Origin: Phaeovulum vinaykumarii
GTDB lineage: Bacteria; Pseudomonadota; Alphaproteobacteria; Rhodobacterales; Rhodobacteraceae
NCBI RefSeq assembly: GCF_900156695.1
Contig: NZ_FTOM01000008.1
Span: 82,568 to 146,567 of the forward strand
DNA length: 64,000 nucleotides
Direction: 5' to 3'
Under the pieces are notes generated by a model. That model made no database searches. It saw only the letters and a program-made list of their open reading frames with translations, and was not told where the DNA came from. Each line of letters opens with the position of its first letter. The stretch's first letter is position 1. The position numbers and the translations under genes are program-made. Positions 30,443 through 38,699 of this stretch are shown one piece after another.

Positions 30443-31246
30443 ATGGCCTTGGATTTTGACCGTCTTGTGGCACAGATGCGCCGTCTTGCGCTGGAGGCGG
30501 GGGATGTGATCCTCGAGATCTATGAAAGCCCCGATTTCGAGGTGCGCTCGAAATCCGACGAAAGCCCCGTGACCGCCGCCGACGAGGCCGCCGATGCCCT
30601 GATCTCGGCCGGGCTGCGCGCGGCCTTCCCCGAGGTGGCGCTGGTCACCGAGGAACAGGCCGCCAGCCACGACCAGCAGGTGTCCACCTTCCTGATCGTC
30701 GATCCGCTGGACGGCACCAAGGAATTCATCAAGCGCCGCGGCGATTTCACCGTCAACATCGCCTATGTCGAAGACAGCGTGCCGGTGCGCGGCGTGGTCT
30801 ATGCGCCCGCCAGGGAGCGGCTGTTCTACACGCTGGCCGATGGCCGCTCGGTCGAGGAAATCGGCCCCTTCGACAAGGACGCCCCCGGCGAGACGCGGCC
30901 GCTGTCGGTGTCGATCCCCGACAACCGCGCGCTGATGGTCGTGGCGTCGAAATCCCACCGCGATCAGGCCACCGACGATTACATCGGCCGTTACGCGGTC
31001 AAGGACATGACCTCGGCGGGATCGTCGCTGAAATTCTGCCTGGTCGCCACCGGCGAGGCCGATCTCTACCCCCGGTTGGGGCGCACGATGGAATGGGACA
31101 CGGCGGCGGGGGACGCGGTGCTGCGCGGCGCCGGCGGGCGGATGATCCGTTTCGAGGACCACGCCCCCTTCGCCTATGGCAAGCCGGGCTTCGAGAACCC
31201 CTTCTTCATCGCCTGCGCGCCGGGCGTTCTTCTGGCCGAGCCCTGA
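30443..31246 (+). CDS. cysQ: 3'(2'),5'-bisphosphate nucleotidase CysQ
   Basis: CysQ hydrolyses PAP, the by-product of sulfate assimilation and sulfotransfer, to AMP. The 267-residue product is an inositol monophosphatase-fold enzyme with the metal motif DPLDGTKEFI (about residue 90), preceded by the Glu-Glu of VTEEQAA, and the second motif WDTAAGDAVL near residue 215. The start is not certain: GGGAG lies only two bases before the ATG at 30443, and GTG at 30440 or TTG at 30449 are alternatives that change the product by one or two residues. It is immediately followed by kdsB with no spacer. Confidence 0.9.
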   Translation: MALDFDRLVAQMRRLALEAGDVILEIYESPDFEVRSKSDESPVTAADEAADALISAGLRAAFPEVALVTEEQAASHDQQVSTFLIVDPLDGTKEFIKRRGDFTVNIAYVEDSVPVRGVVYAPARERLFYTLADGRSVEEIGPFDKDAPGETRPLSVSIPDNRALMVVASKSHRDQATDDYIGRYAVKDMTSAGSSLKFCLVATGEADLYPRLGRTMEWDTAAGDAVLRGAGGRMIRFEDHAPFAYGKPGFENPFFIACAPGVLLAEP

Positions 31247-32047
31247 ATGTCGGTCCTGATCGTCATTCCCGCGCGCTATGCCTCGACCCGCTATCCGGGC
31301 AAACCGCTGGTGGAATTGCGTGGCGCCTCGGGGCAGGCGCGCACGCTGATCGAGCGCAGCTGGCGCGCGGCCTGCAAGGTGGCGGGCGTGGCGCGCGTCG
31401 TCGTGGCCACCGACGACGCCCGCATCCGCGACACCGCCACGGCCTTTGGCGCCGAGGTGGTGATGACCTCCTCCGAATGCCGCAACGGCACCGAACGCTG
31501 CGCCGAAGCCCATGCCGCGCTGGGGGGCGGCCATGACATCGTGGTCAACCTGCAAGGCGACGCGCCGCTGACCCCGCATTGGTTCATCGAGGCGCTGGTG
31601 GACGGGCTTGCCGCCGACCCCGCCGCCGAGATCGCCACCCCCGTGCTGCGCTGCGAGGGCGCCATGCTGGCCGCCCTGCGCGCCGACCGGGCCGCGGGCC
31701 GGGTGGGCGGGACGACGGCGGTCTTCGGCGCCACGGGGCATGCGCTCTATTTCTCGAAGGAGGTCGTGCCCTATACCGGCTGCGATTATCCCGACGCGGC
31801 CCCCACGCCGGTCTTTCACCATGTCGGGGTCTATGCCTATCGCCCGGCGGCGCTGGCGGCCTATCCCGGCTGGCCGGTGGGGCCGCTCGAAACCCTCGAG
31901 GGGCTCGAGCAGCTGCGCTTCCTGGAAAATGGCCGCGCCGTCGCCTGTGTCGAGGTCGAGGCCCGCGGCCGCCAGTTCTGGGAGCTGAACAACCCCTCGG
32001 ACGTGCCCCGCATCGAGTCGATGATGGCCGAGATGGGGCTGGACTGA
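31247..32047 (+). CDS. kdsB: 3-deoxy-manno-octulosonate cytidylyltransferase
   Basis: KdsB activates Kdo with CTP to CMP-Kdo for lipopolysaccharide or capsule. The 266-residue product has the nucleotide-binding IPARYASTRYPGKPL (7-21) and the block VVNLQGDAPLTP near residue 102; the family usually has QGDEP, so the Glu is Ala here while the metal-binding Asp is kept. VFHHVGVYAYRPAAL and the C-terminal LNNPSDV are also in place. The ATG directly follows the cysQ stop, so the two are cotranscribed. A strong terminator follows. Confidence 0.88.
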   Translation: MSVLIVIPARYASTRYPGKPLVELRGASGQARTLIERSWRAACKVAGVARVVVATDDARIRDTATAFGAEVVMTSSECRNGTERCAEAHAALGGGHDIVVNLQGDAPLTPHWFIEALVDGLAADPAAEIATPVLRCEGAMLAALRADRAAGRVGGTTAVFGATGHALYFSKEVVPYTGCDYPDAAPTPVFHHVGVYAYRPAALAAYPGWPVGPLETLEGLEQLRFLENGRAVACVEVEARGRQFWELNNPSDVPRIESMMAEMGLD

Positions 32048-32075
32048 CACAGCCCACCCCACCGCATGATCCTGC

Positions 32076-32103
32076 AAGGGCCGCCCCCGCCGGGGCGGCC
32101 CTT
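32076..32103 (+). terminator. Rho-independent terminator after kdsB
   Basis: A perfect 12-base stem (32076-32087 with 32092-32103) with loop CGCC is followed by a T-tract in CTTTTC. It ends the cysQ-kdsB transcript. Confidence 0.85.
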
Positions 32104-32142
32104 TTCATGCCGCCGCGCCCCGCGCAAGCCCCCAAAAGGCGA

Positions 32143-32169
32143 AACGCGCCCCCCGAAGGGAGGCGCGTT
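32143..32169 (-). terminator. Hairpin after petC
   Basis: AACGCGCC (32143-32150) pairs with GGCGCGTT (32162-32169), extended by a partly matched CCCC/GGG. On the minus strand it lies 36 bases after the petC stop and is followed by TCGCCTTTTG, so it probably ends the petABC transcript. Confidence 0.6.
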
Positions 32170-32205
32170 CCACGATCACGTCAAAAGATGCGCGACGGCG
32201 GTGCG

Positions 32206-32997
32206 TCAGGCCTTCTTCTTGCCCTTCACCGGCGCCCAGAGGGTCTTGTTGGTGAAGTAGAGCAGGACCGACAGCACGACCAGCATCAGCACGCCGATGT
32301 AACCGGCCTGCTTGCGGGCGTTCAGCTTGGGCTCGGCGGCCCACATCAGGAACGCGGAGACGTCCTTGGCCAGCGCATGCGCATCGGTAGGCGAGCCATC
32401 CTCGTATTCCACGATGTCATCGTAGATCTGCTGCGGCATGGCGATCCAGCCGTTCCCGCGGGTGAAGGCGTGGTTCTCGTAGTAGAGCGAGCCCGCTTCT
32501 TCCTTCATCTCGCCAGTGTAGCTGGTCAGGATCGTGTAGATGTATTCAGGTCCGCCAATCCCGTTGAAGAACTGGTTCAGACCCGTGCCCAGCGGCCCCG
32601 AGAAGCCGGCGCGCGCCTTGGCCATCACCGACAGGTCCGGGCCCATGCCGTCGCCGGTCACGGTGGGGAAGTTGTCGGAGATCTTGCGCGGACGCCAGTC
32701 GTCCAGCTCGGGGTCGAAGATCTCGAGGTTGGACGCATATTCGCGCACCTCTTCGGGCGACAGTTCGGGGCCGCCCGGCTCGCCCAGGGCGCGCAGGGGG
32801 ACGAACTTCATGCCGTGGCAGGCCGAGCAGATCTCGGTGAAGATCTGAAGACCGCGACGCAGCTGCGCCTTGTCGTAGGTGCCATAGGGCCCTTCGAAGG
32901 AGAAGTTGACGTCATGGACGGCGCCACCTTCGCTGGCCAACAGCGGAGCCGAGCCGAGGGCAAGGGCCGAGATGGCGGCGTAAACGAGTTTCCTCAT
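32206..32997 (-). CDS. petC: Cytochrome c1 of the bc1 complex
   Basis: Cytochrome c1 passes electrons from the Rieske protein to cytochrome c2 or a membrane cytochrome c. The 263-residue product has a signal peptide (MRKLVYAAISALALGSAP), the haem c motif CSACH (57-61), an axial-ligand Met in GPDLSVMAKAR region, and a single C-terminal membrane anchor (AGYIGVLMLVVLSVLLYF) followed by a Lys-rich cytoplasmic end. It is the last gene of petABC. Unlike mitochondrial-type fusions in some rhizobia, it is separate from cytochrome b. Confidence 0.95.
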   Translation of the reverse strand: MRKLVYAAISALALGSAPLLASEGGAVHDVNFSFEGPYGTYDKAQLRRGLQIFTEICSACHGMKFVPLRALGEPGGPELSPEEVREYASNLEIFDPELDDWRPRKISDNFPTVTGDGMGPDLSVMAKARAGFSGPLGTGLNQFFNGIGGPEYIYTILTSYTGEMKEEAGSLYYENHAFTRGNGWIAMPQQIYDDIVEYEDGSPTDAHALAKDVSAFLMWAAEPKLNARKQAGYIGVLMLVVLSVLLYFTNKTLWAPVKGKKKA

Positions 32998-33013
32998 CTT
33001 TGGAACCTTTCCC

Positions 33014-34327
33014 TTACTCGGCCGGATTGCCGTAATGCTCGTTGAAGTCTTCCTCGATCGTCGCCGGCTCGGGCAGCGGCGTCTCGAAGATGCCGAGCGC
33101 GGGCAGGCCGATCAGGAAGTAGGCGAACCAGTAGGTCGAGCCAATGAGCGCAATCGTCGGATAGGGCTCTTCGGTCGGCATGGCGCCCACCCAGGTCAGG
33201 ATCACGAAGTCGGCCACGAACAGCCAGAACCAGATCTTGAAGGCCGGACGATAGCGCCCCGAACGCACCGGCGAGGTGTCCAGCCAGGGCGCCAGGGCCA
33301 TGACCAGGATCGCGCCGAACATGGCGATCACCCCGAAGAACTTGGCGTCAACGATGCCGAAGGTCACGAAGTTGGTGATCTGCACGATCCAGACATCCGA
33401 GGTAAAGGCGCGCAGGATCGCGTAGAACGGCAGGAAGTACCATTCCGGAACGATGTGCGTCGGCGTCTGAAGCGGGTCGGCCTGGACGTAGTTGTCCGGG
33501 TGGCCCAGGTAGTTCGGCATGAAGGCCACGATGGCGAAGAACACCGCCAGAACCACGGCCAGCGCGTAGAGATCCTTGATCACGAAATACGGCCAGAAGG
33601 GCAGCGTGTCCTTCTCGGCGTCGGCTTTCGAACCGCGGCGGACCTCAACACCCGTGGGGTTGTTGTTGCCGGTGGTGTGGAAGGCCCAGATGTGCACCGC
33701 GACCAGGCCCACCAGGATGAAGGGCAGCAGGTAATGCAGCGAGAAGAAGCGGTTCAGCGTGGCGTTGTCCACAGCCGGGCCGCCCAGCAGCCAGGTCTGG
33801 ATCGGTTCGCCGATGCCGGGGATCGCGCCGAACAGGCCGGTGATCACCGTGGCGCCCCAGAACGACATCTGGCCCCAGGGAAGCACATAGCCCATGAAGG
33901 CGGTGCCCATCATCACCAGGTAGATCAGCATGCCGACGATCCAGGTGACTTCGCGGGGCGACTTGTAGCTGCCGTAGTAGAGACCGCGGAAGATGTGGAT
34001 ATAGACCGCCACGAAGAACAGCGACGCACCGTTGGCGTGCAGGTAGCGGATCATGTGGCCGCCGTTCACGTCGCGCATGATGTGCTCGACCGAGGCGAAG
34101 GCCAGGCTGACGTGGGGGGTGTAGTGCATCGCCAGAATGATGCCGGTCACGATCTGGAGAACCAGCGTGAAGGCCAGGACGATGCCCCAGATCCACCACC
34201 AGTTGAGGTTCTTCGGCGTGGGGATCATGATCGTGTCATAGGCCAGCGCCACGATCGGCAGACGCTTGTGCAGCCAGGTCTCGGCGCCCGTGCGGGGCTC
34301 GTAATGGTCGTGCGGAATACCAGACAT
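33014..34327 (-). CDS. petB: Cytochrome b of the bc1 complex
   Basis: Cytochrome b is the integral membrane subunit with two haems and the Qo and Qi quinone sites. The 437-residue product has eight hydrophobic segments; [11 protein letters not shown] and the PEWYFLP motif (in [17 protein letters not shown]) of the Qo site are conserved, and the haem histidines lie in the segments around [10 protein letters not shown]... and HLLLP-type [14 protein letters not shown] precedes the ATG. It follows petA after 14 bases and precedes petC after 16, so petABC is one operon. Confidence 0.96.
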   Translation of the reverse strand: MSGIPHDHYEPRTGAETWLHKRLPIVALAYDTIMIPTPKNLNWWWIWGIVLAFTLVLQIVTGIILAMHYTPHVSLAFASVEHIMRDVNGGHMIRYLHANGASLFFVAVYIHIFRGLYYGSYKSPREVTWIVGMLIYLVMMGTAFMGYVLPWGQMSFWGATVITGLFGAIPGIGEPIQTWLLGGPAVDNATLNRFFSLHYLLPFILVGLVAVHIWAFHTTGNNNPTGVEVRRGSKADAEKDTLPFWPYFVIKDLYALAVVLAVFFAIVAFMPNYLGHPDNYVQADPLQTPTHIVPEWYFLPFYAILRAFTSDVWIVQITNFVTFGIVDAKFFGVIAMFGAILVMALAPWLDTSPVRSGRYRPAFKIWFWLFVADFVILTWVGAMPTEEPYPTIALIGSTYWFAYFLIGLPALGIFETPLPEPATIEEDFNEHYGNPAE

Positions 34328-34341
34328 TCCCTCTATCCCCT

Positions 34342-34905
34342 TCAGCCCACGAGAATCGTGGTGTCATCGACGAATTTCGCCACCGGAATATCCAGGTTGC
34401 GCGGAGCGGGACCCTTGCGGATGCGGCCTGCCGAGTCGTAGTGCGACCCGTGGCAGGGGCAGAACCAGCCGCCGAAATCGCCCGACATGTTGCCGATCGG
34501 AACACAGCCGAGGTGGGTGCAGACGCCGATCATCAGCAGCCATTCGCCGGCTTCGTCCAGCGTGCGGTTCTGGTCGGTGGCCTTGGCAGTGCTGGGAAGG
34601 TTCGCGTTCTCGGCGTTCTGGTCGACAAGATCCCCGAGATCGACGGCGCGGGCCATGTCGATCTCTTCCTGGCTGCGGCGGCGCACGAACACGGGCTTGC
34701 CGCGCCATTTCACGGTCAACTGGGTGCCGACCTCGACCGAGCTGACATCAATGAAGATGGCCGAAAGAGCCCGGACATCCGCCGACGGGTTCATCTGGTC
34801 GATCAGCGGCCAGACGGCGGCCCCGGTCACAACGGCCCCGGCCCCGGCGGTGGTGTAATACAGAAAATCCCTTCGGCTGGACGCGTGGTCTTCTGCTTGG
34901 GACAT
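34342..34905 (-). CDS. petA: Rieske iron-sulfur subunit of the bc1 complex
   Basis: The Rieske protein takes the first electron from quinol at the Qo site. The 187-residue product has an N-terminal twin-arginine sequence [20 protein letters not shown] that also serves as membrane anchor, a hinge around residues 38-50, and the two cluster-binding boxes CTHLGC (129-134) and CPCHGSHY (149-156), with Cys129, His131, Cys149 and His152 as ligands and Cys134-Cys151 as disulfide. A GGGAG site supports the ATG at 34905. It is the first gene of the operon; petR lies 197 bases upstream on the same strand. Confidence 0.96.
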   Translation of the reverse strand: MSQAEDHASSRRDFLYYTTAGAGAVVTGAAVWPLIDQMNPSADVRALSAIFIDVSSVEVGTQLTVKWRGKPVFVRRRSQEEIDMARAVDLGDLVDQNAENANLPSTAKATDQNRTLDEAGEWLLMIGVCTHLGCVPIGNMSGDFGGWFCPCHGSHYDSAGRIRKGPAPRNLDIPVAKFVDDTTILVG

Positions 34906-35102
34906 GCGTGTTCTCCCTTCCCTGGCCTGGGTCCAGACCATGTCATATTCAGGCCGTGGAATGCCATGGCCCTGCCCGGCGCGTTTTAGCAACCGTGCCC
35001 TTACACGTCCAGCGGACATTAACGCGCAGAACCTTGAAACACGGATCGTTCAGACTGGTTACGCCAACGCTCTTGCCAATTGTAGCGCGTTTTTATCGCG
35101 TG
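34906..35102 (-). promoter_or_regulatory. Upstream region of petABC
   Basis: This 197-base gap between petR and petA is AT-richer than its surroundings in its petR-proximal half (35030-35100, including GCGTTTTTATCGCG... and ACTGGTTACG) and is the natural place for the petABC promoter. I could not fix a -10/-35 pair with confidence. Confidence 0.4.
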
Positions 35103-35822
35103 TCACTCGGGGCTGAACACGTAACCGGCGCCCCGCACCGTCTGGAGATAGCGCGGCTCGCGCGGGTCGGGTTCGATCTTGCGCCTGAGTCGCGTGATCT
35201 GCACGTCGATGGCGCGGGCCTGGGCGCCGCCCTCGTCGCCTCCCTCCTCGGACAGGCCCCTTTCGCGGCCCAGATCCTCGATCAACTCGGCGCGACTGAC
35301 CACCTCGCCGGCGCGCGCGGCAAAGATCCGCATCAAGGCGGCCTCGGTCGCGGTCAGCCGCACCGGCCCCTGTTCCGAGCACAACTCGCCCCGCTGCGCA
35401 TCATAGCGCAGCCCGCCAAAGGTCAGCGGCTGCCCCTCGCGCGGGGTCTCGGGCGGCACCCGGCGCAGGATCGCGTTGATGCGCGCCAGCAATTCGCGCG
35501 GATCGAAGGGCTTGGCCAGGTAATCGTCGGCCCCCGCCTCCAGCCCCTCGATGCGTTCATGGGTCTCGCCCCGCGCGGTCAGAAGCAGGATCGGCGTGGC
35601 CAGCCGCGCACGCAGATCGCGCGTCAGGCTGATCCCGTCCTCGCCCGGCATCATCACGTCGAGCACGATCAGCGAAAACTCGAGCCCCGCCACCAGCCGC
35701 CGCGCATGCGCCGCGTCCCGGCCAACCGTGACCAGGAAGTCGTTGCGCACCAGAAACTTGCGCAGCAATTCGCGGATACGTTCGTCATCATCCACGATCA
35801 GGATATGGGCCGGCGCCTGCAT
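35103..35822 (-). CDS. petR: OmpR-family response regulator PetR
   Basis: A two-domain DNA-binding response regulator. The receiver domain has the acidic pair ILIVDDDE, the phosphoacceptor Asp55 in LIVLDVMMPGEDG and the conserved Lys in YLAKPFDPREL. The C-terminal winged helix ends in IDVQITRLRRKIEPDPREPRYLQTVRGAGYVF. The ATG at 35822 follows GGGAG; a TTG at 35837 overlapping the petP stop is an alternative. In Rhodobacter capsulatus petR occupies this place before petABC and was reported to be needed for growth depending on the bc1 complex. No histidine kinase is adjacent. The gene is coupled to petP. Confidence 0.88.
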   Translation of the reverse strand: MQAPAHILIVDDDERIRELLRKFLVRNDFLVTVGRDAAHARRLVAGLEFSLIVLDVMMPGEDGISLTRDLRARLATPILLLTARGETHERIEGLEAGADDYLAKPFDPRELLARINAILRRVPPETPREGQPLTFGGLRYDAQRGELCSEQGPVRLTATEAALMRIFAARAGEVVSRAELIEDLGRERGLSEEGGDEGGAQARAIDVQITRLRRKIEPDPREPRYLQTVRGAGYVFSPE

Positions 35823-35833
35823 GTCTCTCCCGC

Positions 35834-36337
35834 TCAATCGTCCGTGAGCATGAGATACTGCCGTTTGAGTTCGGGGTCCATCATCGCTTCGAGAACCTGC
35901 CGGAAGCCCGCCACCGCCTGCGGCCCCGCCGCGCGATAGGCCGCGCGCATCCGCGCCCGCTGCGCCTCCGACAGCTTGCGTTCCAGCGCCGCGCCGGTCT
36001 CGGTCAGGTAGAGATGGCGTTCGCGCTTGTCCTTGCGCCCGACCCGGCTTTCCACCAGCCCGTCCTCGATCAACGTGCGCAGGACGCGGTTCAGGCTCTG
36101 CTTGGTCACACCCAGCACCGACAGGAGCCGGTTCACCGTCAGTCCTGGCTGGCGGTTGATGAAATGCAGCGCGCGGTGATGCGCACGCCCGTAATGCAGC
36201 CCGTCGAGAATCCGGTCGGGGTCGGCGGTGAAGCCGCGATAGGCGAAGAACATCGCCTCGATCCCCTTGCGCAATTGCTCGTCCGTCAGAAACAGCAGGC
36301 TTTCGCCGCCCGCCACAGCCGTTCCGCCTTCGGCCAT
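35834..36337 (-). CDS. petP: MarR-family regulator PetP
   Basis: A 167-residue MarR-type winged-helix protein. The DNA-binding part is LTVNRLLSVLGVTKQSLNRVLRTLIEDGLVESRVG, followed by the wing RKDKRERHLYLT, with dimerisation helices at both ends. Its stop overlaps the petR start region, and the order petP-petR-petABC matches the R. capsulatus locus. An AAGAGGAAGAGGG region provides the ribosome-binding site. The gene is divergent from ilvE; a dyad in the gap (36391-36411) could be its operator. Confidence 0.87.
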   Translation of the reverse strand: MAEGGTAVAGGESLLFLTDEQLRKGIEAMFFAYRGFTADPDRILDGLHYGRAHHRALHFINRQPGLTVNRLLSVLGVTKQSLNRVLRTLIEDGLVESRVGRKDKRERHLYLTETGAALERKLSEAQRARMRAAYRAAGPQAVAGFRQVLEAMMDPELKRQYLMLTDD

Positions 36338-36371
36338 GCCCTCTTCCTCTTGCCCATCTCGTCGCTTTTCC

Positions 36372-36445
36372 GCGACTTTATGTCAGCCTTATTGACTTTC
36401 CAAGAATCAATCGTTACCCAGCGGCAGAATTTGCGCAACTTTATG
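36372..36445 (+). repeat. Direct repeat GC(A/G)ACTTTATG in the petP-ilvE gap
   Basis: An 11-base element occurs twice in direct orientation, at 36372-36382 and 36435-36445 with one mismatch, 63 bases apart (six helical turns), flanking the 36391-36411 palindrome. It may be chance or a second regulator site. Confidence 0.3.
36391..36411. promoter_or_regulatory. Imperfect palindrome, candidate PetP (MarR) operator
   Basis: A 21-base dyad with arms ATTGA and TCAAT around an AT-rich centre lies between the divergent petP and ilvE genes, 54 bases before petP. Size and symmetry fit MarR-type operators. The link to PetP is an inference from position. Confidence 0.35.
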
Positions 36446-36502
36446 CCCGATACGGACCGACGCTACGCAATATTCGCAAATTCCGACGCAAGGAGTTCTC
36501 CC

Positions 36503-37372
36503 ATGGACGGAGCATATGACGATAGAGACGGCAAGATCTGGATGGACGGCAAGCTGGTCGACTGGCGGGCGGCCAATGTCCACCTGCTGACCCACGCGCT
36601 GCATTACGCCTCCTCGGTGTTCGAGGGCGAGCGCTGCTATTCGGGCAAGATCTTCAAGTCGCGCGAGCATTCCGAACGGCTGCTGCGGTCGGGCGATCTG
36701 CTCGACATGCCGATCCCCTATACCGTCGACCAGATCGAGGCCGCCAAGGCCGAGGTGCTGGCCGCCAACAACCTCAAGGACGCCTATGTCCGCGCCGTGG
36801 CCTGGCGGGGTTCGGGGATGGACATGGGGGTTGCCGCGCGCCGCAACCCGGTGCGCATGGCCGTCGCGGTCTGGGAATGGGGCGCCTATTACGGCGACGC
36901 CAAGTTCAAGGGCGCCAAGCTGGACATCGCGCGCTGGAAACGCCCCAGCCCGGAAACCATCCCCACCGCCGCCAAGGCCGCCGGGCTCTACATGATCTGC
37001 ACCATGTCGAAGCACGCCGCCGAGGAGAAGGGCTGCTCGGACGCGCTGTTCTTCGATTATCGCGGTTACGTGGCCGAGGCGACGGGCGCCAACATCTTCT
37101 TCGTCAAGGACGGCGAGGTGCACACCCCGCTTCCCGACGCGATCCTGAACGGCATCACCCGCCAGACCGTCATCGGCATGCTGCGCGATCAGGGGATCAC
37201 GGTGCATGAACGCCATATCGAGGCGCGCGAGCTCGAGGACATGCAGCAATGCTGGCTGACCGGCACCGCGGCCGAGGTCACGCCCGTGGGCCAGATCGGC
37301 GATTACACCTTCGAGGTGGGCGAACTGACCAGGAAGATCGCCACCGATTACGAAAAGCTGGTGCGGAGCTGA
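36503..37372 (+). CDS. ilvE: Branched-chain amino acid aminotransferase (class IV)
   Basis: IlvE performs the last step of leucine, isoleucine and valine synthesis, transferring the amino group of glutamate with PLP. The 289-residue product has LLTHALHYASSVFEG, the EATGANIFFVKDGEV block near residue 195 and the C-terminal CWLTGTAAEVTPV motif, all typical of fold-type IV enzymes; D-amino acid transaminase is the main alternative but is usually shorter in the N-terminal part. AAGGAG precedes the ATG. It is transcribed alone and is ended by a strong hairpin. Confidence 0.9.
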   Translation: MDGAYDDRDGKIWMDGKLVDWRAANVHLLTHALHYASSVFEGERCYSGKIFKSREHSERLLRSGDLLDMPIPYTVDQIEAAKAEVLAANNLKDAYVRAVAWRGSGMDMGVAARRNPVRMAVAVWEWGAYYGDAKFKGAKLDIARWKRPSPETIPTAAKAAGLYMICTMSKHAAEEKGCSDALFFDYRGYVAEATGANIFFVKDGEVHTPLPDAILNGITRQTVIGMLRDQGITVHERHIEARELEDMQQCWLTGTAAEVTPVGQIGDYTFEVGELTRKIATDYEKLVRS

Positions 37373-37437
37373 GACACGCCGGCGGCGGGGCGGCCGCGTC
37401 ACCCCCCGCCGCACGGCCGGGCCGGGCCCGGACATCA

Positions 37438-37470
37438 AAAGACCCACGCGCGGCCTGCGCGTGGGTCTTT
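37438..37470 (+). terminator. Rho-independent terminator after ilvE
   Basis: A perfect 14-base stem (37438-37451 with 37457-37470), loop GGCCT, whose 3' arm ends in TTT and is followed by CCGTTTTC. It could act in both directions between ilvE and the convergent small gene. Confidence 0.85.
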
Positions 37471-37517
37471 CCGTTTTCAGCAGGCCCCGCGGTTCACAGG
37501 GCGCGCCCGCGCGGGGA

Positions 37518-37706
37518 TCAGCCTTCTTCCCCGCGTTCGATACGGGCGAATTCCTCGACCCGCTTGCCTTCGCCGGTGACCCCGGTCGGGCGCTTGTTCA
37601 ATTCCTTCACCGCCGGGTGGACCCCTTCGCGGCGTTCGATCTCGGCATAGGCCTTGGCGCGGTCACCTTCATGCGTGCGGTCGTGGTCGGTGATATGACG
37701 GCTCAT
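37518..37706 (-). CDS. Small hydrophilic hypothetical protein (62 aa)
   Basis: I do not recognise a function. The product (MSRHITDHDRTHEGDRAKAY start) is very charged, with many Arg, Glu, His and Asp, no membrane segment and no cysteine. It looks helical in the first half (DRAKAYAEIERREGVHPAVKEL). A strong GAGGAGGG site about seven bases before the ATG supports that it is expressed. It lies convergent to ilvE and upstream of its end is the DMT exporter gene, on the same strand, ending 55 bases before it. Confidence 0.7.
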   Translation of the reverse strand: MSRHITDHDRTHEGDRAKAYAEIERREGVHPAVKELNKRPTGVTGEGKRVEEFARIERGEEG

Positions 37707-37761
37707 CTGTCGGCCCTCCTCTTCGGTTGGACACTCAATATAGCACGAAACCCATCCGATT

Positions 37762-38688
37762 TCACCCCTGGGGTGTCATCGCCTTGCGCGCACGGGCGCG
37801 GGCCAGGCCCAGCTGGCGTTCGCGCCAGATGATGATCACCCCGGCCCCCACGATCAGCCCCGCGCCCGCGAGCATCACCGCCGAGGGCGTTTCGGCAAAG
37901 ACCAGATAGCCGATCGCCAGCGCAAAGAGCATCGAGACATAATCGAAGGGCGCCACCACCCCGGCGTCGGCATGGCGATAGGCCGAGGTCAGGCAGATCT
38001 GGCCCACCCCGCCGAAAAGCCCCGCACAGATCAGAAGCGTGGCCTCGGCCGGGTCGGGCCAGACCCAGCCGAAGGGCGCCGTCAGCAACGCCAGCCCCGC
38101 CGAGGTGACCGAGAACCAGAAGACGATCGCCGAGGTGGTCTCGGAGCGCACCAGCTTGCGCACGAAGACCTGCGCCAGCGCCGCGCAGACCGCGCCCATC
38201 AGCGTGACCATGGCGCCCAGCGCCTCGGTCTCGTTGCCGTCGGTGGCGCCCAGCCGCGGCGACAGCACGATCAGCACCCCCGCCAGCCCCAGCGCCACCG
38301 CCGACATGCGGAAGAGACGGACCTCCTCGCCCAGGAACATCGCGGCAAAGATCACCGTCAGCAGCGGCGCGGCATAGCCGATGGCCGTCACCTCGGGCAG
38401 CGGCAACAGGCCCAGCCCGGCAAAGCCCAGCCCCATCGCCGCGGTGCCGACGAAGCCGCGCCAGAAATGGCCAAGCGGGTTGGACACTTTCAGCCCCGTG
38501 GCCAGCCCGCGCGAGGCCGCCAGCCAGATCAGGATCACCGGAATGGCAAAGGCCGAGCGGAAGAAGACCGCCTCGCCCGGCGGCACCCGCCCCGAAGCCG
38601 CCTTGATCAGCGCGGCCATGGCGGCAAAGGCGCTGACCGATACCAGCTTGAACAGGATGGCGCGGGACGGGGATTGGGGCGTGGACAT
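37762..38688 (-). CDS. EamA/DMT-superfamily transporter
   Basis: A 308-residue inner-membrane protein with ten predicted segments formed by two EamA repeats, the first from about residue 10 to 140 (ending LAGVLIVLSPRLG), the second from about 152 to 290 (SAYRHADAGVVAPFDYVSMLFALAIGYLVF). This is the usual layout of drug/metabolite exporters of amino acids or related compounds; the substrate is unknown. The start at 38688 (MSTPQSPSRAIL) is chosen because sequence further upstream belongs to queG. It lies 11 bases after queG. Confidence 0.88.
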   Translation of the reverse strand: MSTPQSPSRAILFKLVSVSAFAAMAALIKAASGRVPPGEAVFFRSAFAIPVILIWLAASRGLATGLKVSNPLGHFWRGFVGTAAMGLGFAGLGLLPLPEVTAIGYAAPLLTVIFAAMFLGEEVRLFRMSAVALGLAGVLIVLSPRLGATDGNETEALGAMVTLMGAVCAALAQVFVRKLVRSETTSAIVFWFSVTSAGLALLTAPFGWVWPDPAEATLLICAGLFGGVGQICLTSAYRHADAGVVAPFDYVSMLFALAIGYLVFAETPSAVMLAGAGLIVGAGVIIIWRERQLGLARARARKAMTPQG

Positions 38689-38699
38689 GCCCCCTTCTA

